This document shows positions 7,965-11,456 of a DNA stretch of 11,456 nucleotides, piece by piece; position 1 is the first letter of the stretch; each line of letters opens with the position of its first letter. The translations under genes and the position numbers were made by a program. This DNA is from JAGNLA01 sp964472265 (GTDB taxonomy: Bacteria > Caldisericota > Caldisericia > JAAYUI01). Location: contig CAYYJO010000064.1 of NCBI GenBank assembly GCA_964472265.1, positions 1 to 11,456 on the forward strand, given 5' to 3'. The notes beneath the pieces are model-generated. The model did not search any database. It saw nothing but the letters and a program-made list of their open reading frames with translations, and was not told the origin of the DNA.

Positions 7965-9382
7965 TTTGCAAGCTCCTCCGTCAGAAGCTTCTTCACAAGT
8001 TCGGCAGGAGCTTTTCCTCCCGATTCCTTCATGCACTGTCCGGTGAAAAATGCCAGCAGGTTCGTTTTGCCGGCCTTGTATTGTTCTGTCTGAGCCGTAT
8101 TCTTTGAGATAACCGACCCTACTATTTCAAGAATCGCCCCTTCGTCGGCAATGACCATGAGGTTCTTGGTTTTCGCCAGATTTTCGGGTTCTGCACCGTC
8201 AATGACTTCGGGCAGGATCGATTTGGCCGAGTTGTTTGTGATCGTTCCTGATTCAACCAGTGTTATCAGCTTGGCAAGGTTCTCAGGTGTGAGCTTTGTG
8301 TCCTCGATTGTTTTGCCGTCTTGTGCAAGCTTTCCTGCAATTTCTGCTGTTATCCAGTTGCAGGCTTTCTTGGCTTGGGCGCCGGCTTTGACCGTTGCCT
8401 CAAAGAATGCAGCCACTGCCTTGTCTGAGGTCAAAACACCAGAATCGTAGTCGTTAAGTTCGTAGCTTGCCTTGAAGCGGTTGGCCATTTTTACAGGCGT
8501 TTCCGGCATCGAGGCCAGGACATCTTCAATTTCCTTGTCCGTCAAAATGGGCGACGGAAGGTCTGGTTCCGGGAAATAGCGGTAATCGTTGAGTTCTTCC
8601 TTTGAGCGCATCGGTGATGTTTCGCCGGTCTGCTCGTTAAAATGTCTGGTTTGGGCGAGGACTTTTTCACCACTGGCAATCAGCTCCCTCTGCCGCTTTG
8701 CCTCAAAATCGAGAGCCCTCCTTGCAGACCTGAATGAGTTCAGGTTTTTGACCTCAACCTTTGTGCCAAACGAACCATCCGGGTTCTTGACCGAGATGTT
8801 CACGTCGCACCTAAGGGCGCCCTCCTCCATGTTGCCTGTGCAGACGCCCAGGAACCTGACGAGATTTCTCAAGGCTGTAAGGTAGTTGCTTGCTTCCTCC
8901 GGTGATTCAAGGCAAGGTTCGGTTACTATTTCTGCAAGTGGTGCTCCACAACGGTTGTAGTCCACAAGTGAGCTTGTTGAGGTTGTAATGTCACCAGAAT
9001 GGAACATCTTGCCTGCGTCCTCTTCGAGATGGAGGCGATTTATCAAAACTTCCTTACCGCCAGAAATCCTCAGGCTTCCACCAAACCCAAGCGGTATTGC
9101 GTACTGGGTGATCTGGTAGCCTTTTGGCAGGTCGGGATAAAAATAGTTCTTTCGGTAAAACGGCGAAACCTTGTTGATCTTGCAGCCAAGCCCAAGGGCG
9201 GTCATCAGACCCATCATATAGGCTTCACGATTTACGGTTGGCAAAGCTCCTGGCAGACCAAGACAGACAGGACAAACGTTTGTGTTGGGTTCCTCGCCGT
9301 AGGAGTTTCTGCAGCCACAAAACATCTTTGTTTGGGACAAAAGCTGGATGTGGACTTCGATGCCGATTGTAAGGTCAGACAT
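7961..9382 (-). CDS. gatB: Asp-tRNA(Asn)/Glu-tRNA(Gln) amidotransferase subunit B
   Basis: A 473-residue protein, about the usual length. GatB binds misacylated tRNA and catalyses ATP-dependent activation of the glutamyl or aspartyl side chain, which is then amidated with ammonia supplied by GatA. It opens with the typical LTIGIEVHIQLLSQTKMFC. A CxC...CxxC set (Cys22, Cys24, Cys37, Cys40) matches the family zinc site. Further motifs are YRKNYFYPDLPKGYQITQY at 76-94, HLEEDAGK at 118-125, DYNRCGAPLAEIVTEP at 141-156, LRCDVNIS at 190-197, VEVKNLNSFR at 209-218 and DYRYFPEPDLP at 266-276. The C-terminal part (about 325-473) is the helical GatB/YqeY domain that contacts the tRNA elbow, ending in LAFFTGQCMKESGGKA. 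ATG 9382 has AAGGAG 8 nt upstream and overlaps the preceding gene by 8 bp. Whether it serves Gln, Asn or both cannot be told from the sequence. Confidence 0.97.
   Translation of the reverse strand: MSDLTIGIEVHIQLLSQTKMFCGCRNSYGEEPNTNVCPVCLGLPGALPTVNREAYMMGLMTALGLGCKINKVSPFYRKNYFYPDLPKGYQITQYAIPLGFGGSLRISGGKEVLINRLHLEEDAGKMFHSGDITTSTSSLVDYNRCGAPLAEIVTEPCLESPEEASNYLTALRNLVRFLGVCTGNMEEGALRCDVNISVKNPDGSFGTKVEVKNLNSFRSARRALDFEAKRQRELIASGEKVLAQTRHFNEQTGETSPMRSKEELNDYRYFPEPDLPSPILTDKEIEDVLASMPETPVKMANRFKASYELNDYDSGVLTSDKAVAAFFEATVKAGAQAKKACNWITAEIAGKLAQDGKTIEDTKLTPENLAKLITLVESGTITNNSAKSILPEVIDGAEPENLAKTKNLMVIADEGAILEIVGSVISKNTAQTEQYKAGKTNLLAFFTGQCMKESGGKAPAELVKKLLTEELAK
7973..7979 (-). promoter_or_regulatory. 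Shine-Dalgarno site inside gatB, sets the GTG start of the sigma gene
   Basis: On the minus strand this reads GGAGGAG, followed by 8 nt and the GTG at 7964. It decides for the GTG start over the upstream ATG at 8036 and lies within the last codons of gatB, consistent with coupled translation. Confidence 0.8.
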
Positions 9383-9710
9383 TATGCTTGCTCCTTGAAA
9401 TCTCTCTTTTCCTCGCCCTCAGGCTTGCGATTGTCTCTTTTTCAAGATCAATCTTGTCGCCATAGATGATGGCGTATGGAAGGTTGTCGGCCCACGCAAA
9501 GAAACCGATTATCAGACCTACAAAAACAATCAATGCACCGAGCAGGCTCCACAAACCACCAACGATCACAACCACAAGGTAGCCAACGGCGACCGTCAGG
9601 ATGGCCACGATTTTCCTGAAAGGGTAGTTCAGGTAATAGTTTTTCCTCAGTTGCCAGATGCGTTTTCCGGCCTCAGCAATCTCAAAATCAATGTCTTCGA
9701 TATCTGTCAT
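9375..9710 (-). CDS. small two-helix membrane protein of unknown function, between gatA and gatB
   Basis: A 111-residue protein that I do not recognise. The first 32 residues are polar and partly helical (DIDFEIAEAGKRIWQLRKN). Two strongly hydrophobic helices follow at about 34-51 (IVAILTVAVGYLVVVIVG) and 54-73 (WSLLGALIVFVGLIIGFFAW), separated by a very short turn. The C-terminal tail (about 83-111) is charged, with basic SLRARKREISRSK. Basic residues before the first helix and in the tail suggest a hairpin with both ends in the cytoplasm; this is an inference. Its ATG overlaps the gatA stop as ATGA, with GAGGGTGGA just upstream, and its end overlaps gatB by 8 bp, so it should be made together with the amidotransferase. 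It is a real gene rather than a chance frame: the membrane pattern is coherent and without it there would be a 324-bp hole in a fully overlapping operon. Confidence 0.85.
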   Translation of the reverse strand: MTDIEDIDFEIAEAGKRIWQLRKNYYLNYPFRKIVAILTVAVGYLVVVIVGGLWSLLGALIVFVGLIIGFFAWADNLPYAIIYGDKIDLEKETIASLRARKREISRSKHNV

Positions 9711-11083
9711 CTTCCACCCTCAACCACTCTTGCAAGGTCGAAAAGATAGTGTTCGCTGAATACTTCTCCTACAAACTGCATGCCGATCGGTCTGTTTTTG
9801 CTGTCATTTCCGGAAGGCACTGAAACAGCCGGAAGACCGGCCAGCCCTGAGGGGATAGTGAGCAAGTCGCAGGCATGCATCTGCATCGGGTCTTGAATGG
9901 AACCGATTTCAAAAGCGATTGTCGGTGTTGTTGGCATGAGAATCGCTGAAACCGTCGCAAGGGCGTCCAAAAGCTCTTTTGAAATCTTTGCCCTCATGCG
10001 TGTTGCCTGCATGTAGAAAGCGTCATAAAAGCCCTCTGAGAGGGCATAGGTGCCAACCAGGATTCGTCGTCTGACCTCGGCGCCGAAACCTTCGGTTCTT
10101 GTTTTTGTGTACTGCGTGTCCAGGTAATCGTCTCTCTTGCTGAATCCGTATCTTATGCCGTCAAATCTTGACAGGTTCGAGCTGCATTCTGCAGGCGCAA
10201 TCAATTGGTAGGTTGCAACGCTGAATTTCATCGATGGTAGCGATATTTCGACGAACGAAAAACCTTTCGACTCAAGCAAGGCTTTGGTCTGTTCCAGATT
10301 CTTGAGGATTTCAGTATCAATGCTCAGTTCGCCAAGCTCTTTGGGGATGCCAATTGTTTTGTTTCTGGCATAATAAGACTTTCTTGCAACCGAGGTTGAG
10401 TCGTGGGGATCGCAAGAGGCAATGACGTTCAAGAGGATTTCGGCGTCATCGACTGTTTTACCAATTGGCCCAATCTGGTCAAGCGATGAAGAAAAAGCGA
10501 CAAGTCCATATCTGGACACAGTTCCATAGGTCGGACGAACACCAACAAGCCCGCAAAACGCTGCCGGCTGACGAACCGAACCGCCAGTGTCGGAACCAAG
10601 CGAGACCACAGCGGAACCATCGACAACTGCAGCCGAAGAACCTGACGATGACCCACCCGGAACAAGTTTCGGGTCAAGCGGGTTTTTTGTTGCGCCAAAA
10701 GCCGAGTATTCGCCTGAGCTGCCCATTGCGAACTCGTCCATGTTTGTTTTGCCAACGATGATTGCTCCTGCGTTTTCAAGGTTCGTGACCACGGTGGCAT
10801 CGAAAAGACTTTCGTAATTTCCAAGGATTTTTGAACCACAGGTGAGCCTTCTGCCCTTCACGGCAATATTGTCTTTGACGGCTACCGGAACACCCCACAA
10901 AGGTTTGGTTTCATCAAATGTTTTAAGACTTTCCGCCTTTGTCATCGCTTCATCAAAGAGCGGTGTAATGTAGGCATTTAAAATCTTTTCAGATTTCTCA
11001 TACGCATTTTTGCAATTGTATACGGCATCCTTGGGAGTCAGCTGGCCTGATTTGTAGGATTTGTGAAGCTCTTTTATGGTCAT
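9707..11083 (-). CDS. gatA: Asp-tRNA(Asn)/Glu-tRNA(Gln) amidotransferase subunit A (glutaminase, amidase family)
   Basis: A 458-residue protein, slightly shorter than the usual 480-490, with the N-terminus about nine residues shorter than well-known GatA proteins. GatA hydrolyses glutamine and channels the ammonia to GatB. The amidase-signature Ser-cisSer-Lys triad is intact: Lys70 in PVAVKDNI, cis-Ser145 in VPGGSSSGSS, and nucleophile Ser169 in SDTGGSVRQPAAFCG. The spacing between the three agrees with characterised GatA. Other family motifs are GKTNMDEFAMGSS (111-123), RPTYGTVSRYGL (183-194), FGAEVRRRILVGTYALS (333-349) and MPTTPTIAFEIG (383-394). The DLLTIPSGLAGLPAVSVP stretch (406-423) closes the amidase fold. 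The ATG overlaps the gatC stop as ATGA with GGTGGG in front, so translation is coupled to gatC. It is followed by a membrane protein gene before gatB. Confidence 0.97.
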   Translation of the reverse strand: MTIKELHKSYKSGQLTPKDAVYNCKNAYEKSEKILNAYITPLFDEAMTKAESLKTFDETKPLWGVPVAVKDNIAVKGRRLTCGSKILGNYESLFDATVVTNLENAGAIIVGKTNMDEFAMGSSGEYSAFGATKNPLDPKLVPGGSSSGSSAAVVDGSAVVSLGSDTGGSVRQPAAFCGLVGVRPTYGTVSRYGLVAFSSSLDQIGPIGKTVDDAEILLNVIASCDPHDSTSVARKSYYARNKTIGIPKELGELSIDTEILKNLEQTKALLESKGFSFVEISLPSMKFSVATYQLIAPAECSSNLSRFDGIRYGFSKRDDYLDTQYTKTRTEGFGAEVRRRILVGTYALSEGFYDAFYMQATRMRAKISKELLDALATVSAILMPTTPTIAFEIGSIQDPMQMHACDLLTIPSGLAGLPAVSVPSGNDSKNRPIGMQFVGEVFSEHYLFDLARVVEGGR

Positions 11084-11361
11084 TTCCCACCAACGATCTT
11101 TGGCACGAGATAGAATCCATTCTGTGTCAAAGGAGCTTGCTTCAATGCTTCATCTTTCTGGATTCCAGGGATAGGCGTGTCATTCCTCATCACGAGTTCG
11201 CACTGGGGAGGAAGCACCATTGGTTCATAATCTTTCGAATCAACCGATTGGATTTGTGAAAAACTCTCGAGGAGCCTTTCGATGTCACCGCTGATTTTTG
11301 GATCGTTTCCGATATCGATTTTTGCTAGCTTTGAAGCCTTTGAAATATCGCTTCTTTCCAT
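11080..11361 (-). CDS. gatC: Asp-tRNA(Asn)/Glu-tRNA(Gln) amidotransferase subunit C
   Basis: A 93-residue protein that wraps around GatA and GatB and is needed for assembly and stability of the complex. It shows the family pattern: an N-terminal helix of the DISKASKLAKIDI type, a second helix (IERLLESFSQIQSVD, about 27-41), then MRNDTP (about 58-63), QAPLTQNGFYLVPKIV near the end (75-90), equivalent to the common NAP...FxVPKVI ending. I chose ATG 11361 as start because GAGG (11370-11367) lies 5 nt upstream. A GTG at 11367 in the same frame would overlap that ribosome site. It is the first gene of the run and has its own promoter. Confidence 0.95.
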   Translation of the reverse strand: MERSDISKASKLAKIDIGNDPKISGDIERLLESFSQIQSVDSKDYEPMVLPPQCELVMRNDTPIPGIQKDEALKQAPLTQNGFYLVPKIVGGK

Positions 11362-11366
11362 ATACA

Positions 11367-11370
11367 CCTC
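11367..11370 (-). promoter_or_regulatory. Shine-Dalgarno site of gatC, favours ATG at 11361
   Basis: On the minus strand TTGAGGTGTATATG places GAGG 5 nt before the ATG. The in-frame GTG at 11367 includes the last G of this site and so is unlikely to be the start. Confidence 0.65.
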
Positions 11371-11378
11371 AATTGGAC

Positions 11379-11387
11379 ATTATAGCA
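11379..11387 (-). promoter_or_regulatory. extended -10 promoter for the gatCAB-sigma-antisigma run
   Basis: On the minus strand the sequence is TGCTATAAT, a perfect TATAAT with the TGn extension. No good -35 hexamer lies 16-18 nt upstream (the bases there are near CTAGGA), as is common for extended -10 promoters. Transcription would start near 11372, giving a leader of only about 10-12 nt before the gatC ATG at 11361. Such a short leader leaves no room for a riboswitch or T-box. Confidence 0.7.
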
Positions 11388-11388
11388 A

Positions 11389-11402
11389 AACCTTGCAAGG
11401 TT
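11389..11402. repeat. 14-bp perfect palindrome upstream of the gatC -10 element
   Basis: AACCTTGCAAGGTT is its own reverse complement. It begins 1 bp beyond the TG extension of the gatC promoter and covers the region where a -35 contact would fall. It lies upstream of the expected transcription start, so it would act as DNA (a possible operator) rather than as an RNA hairpin of the gatC transcript. Confidence 0.6.
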
Positions 11403-11410
11403 CCTAGGAA
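11401..11410. repeat. 10-bp perfect palindrome adjoining the 14-bp one
   Basis: TTCCTAGGAA is self-complementary and shares two bases with the neighbouring palindrome. Flanking AAGG (11397-11400) and CCTT (11412-11415) can lengthen it with a one-base offset. Together the two fill the gap between the gatC promoter and the candidate outward promoter. Confidence 0.5.
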
Positions 11411-11413
11411 TCC

Positions 11414-11442
11414 TTGACAAAATTCAATTGTGGCCTTATTTT
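11414..11442 (+). promoter_or_regulatory. candidate divergent promoter pointing out of the window
   Basis: A perfect TTGACA at 11414-11419 is followed at exactly 17 bp by TATTTT (11437-11442), which matches the -10 consensus at four of six bases. It would drive a gene beyond the right edge that is not visible here. The -10 match is only moderate, so this is tentative. Confidence 0.35.
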
Positions 11443-11456
11443 CTACATATTATGGA

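Noticed and set aside
7965..8036. ATG at 8036 as start of the sigma factor
   Set aside because: It would add 24 residues encoded inside gatB that look unlike sigma factor sequence. GTG 7964 has a strong ribosome site and a GTGA overlap.
7567..8046. 159-codon open frame on the plus strand opposite the sigma gene
   Set aside because: It is a Ser-rich mirror of the sigma gene codons, without a ribosome site or recognisable pattern.
8999..9469. 156-codon open frame on the plus strand opposite gatB
   Set aside because: It lies across the conserved gatB coding region and the gene before it, and its product has no coherent features.
11361..11388. Riboswitch or T-box leader ahead of gatC
   Set aside because: The expected transcription start leaves only about 10-12 nt of leader, too short for such an element.

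Overview
The window is bacterial DNA of middling G+C, densely packed, with genes on both strands converging on one shared terminator near position 5130. It holds the gatCAB amidotransferase genes, a gap-pgk glycolysis pair, purine-rich Shine-Dalgarno sites, an ECF sigma/anti-sigma pair, and a large exported protein ending in a copper-amine-oxidase-N-like domain. That mix suggests an anaerobic, Firmicutes-like or deep-branching lineage (Clostridia, Caldiserica/Cryosericota, Coprothermobacter and similar). This placement is an inference; the sequence alone does not settle it. No tRNA, rRNA, CRISPR array, insertion sequence or phage gene was seen.

Plus strand, 1-5098: the 3' part of gap (glyceraldehyde-3-phosphate dehydrogenase), then pgk (phosphoglycerate kinase), then a very large gene for an exported multidomain protein. 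The large gene appears to start inside the end of pgk. The best start is a TTG at 1562, 8 nt after a GGAGGAGG that also encodes part of the conserved Gly-rich motif of PGK. The protein has a signal peptide, a beta-rich N-terminal part, an Asp-rich calcium-type segment, a probable glycoside-hydrolase-like barrel, a Rossmann/GATase-like segment, a CARDB-like Ig domain and a C-terminal stalk domain.

Centre, 5099-5163: a short convergent spacer filled by a hairpin with A and T tracts on its two sides, which can terminate transcription from either strand.

Minus strand, 11361 down to 5164: a six-gene run, gatC - gatA - small two-helix membrane protein - gatB - ECF sigma factor - membrane anti-sigma factor. 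All five junctions overlap (4, 4, 8, 4 and 4 bp), so the genes are probably co-transcribed and translationally coupled. GatCAB converts misacylated Glu-tRNA(Gln) and/or Asp-tRNA(Asn). The sigma/anti-sigma pair forms an envelope signalling module whose outer part is unusually large. The run is headed by a clear extended -10 promoter just upstream of gatC. Two adjoining palindromes lie between this promoter and a weaker candidate promoter pointing out of the right edge.

The points most worth a second look are the pgk overlap that creates a signal peptide, the linkage of a housekeeping tRNA amidotransferase to an envelope-sensing sigma module, the uncharacterised membrane protein between gatA and gatB, and the repeat-built outer domain of the anti-sigma factor.
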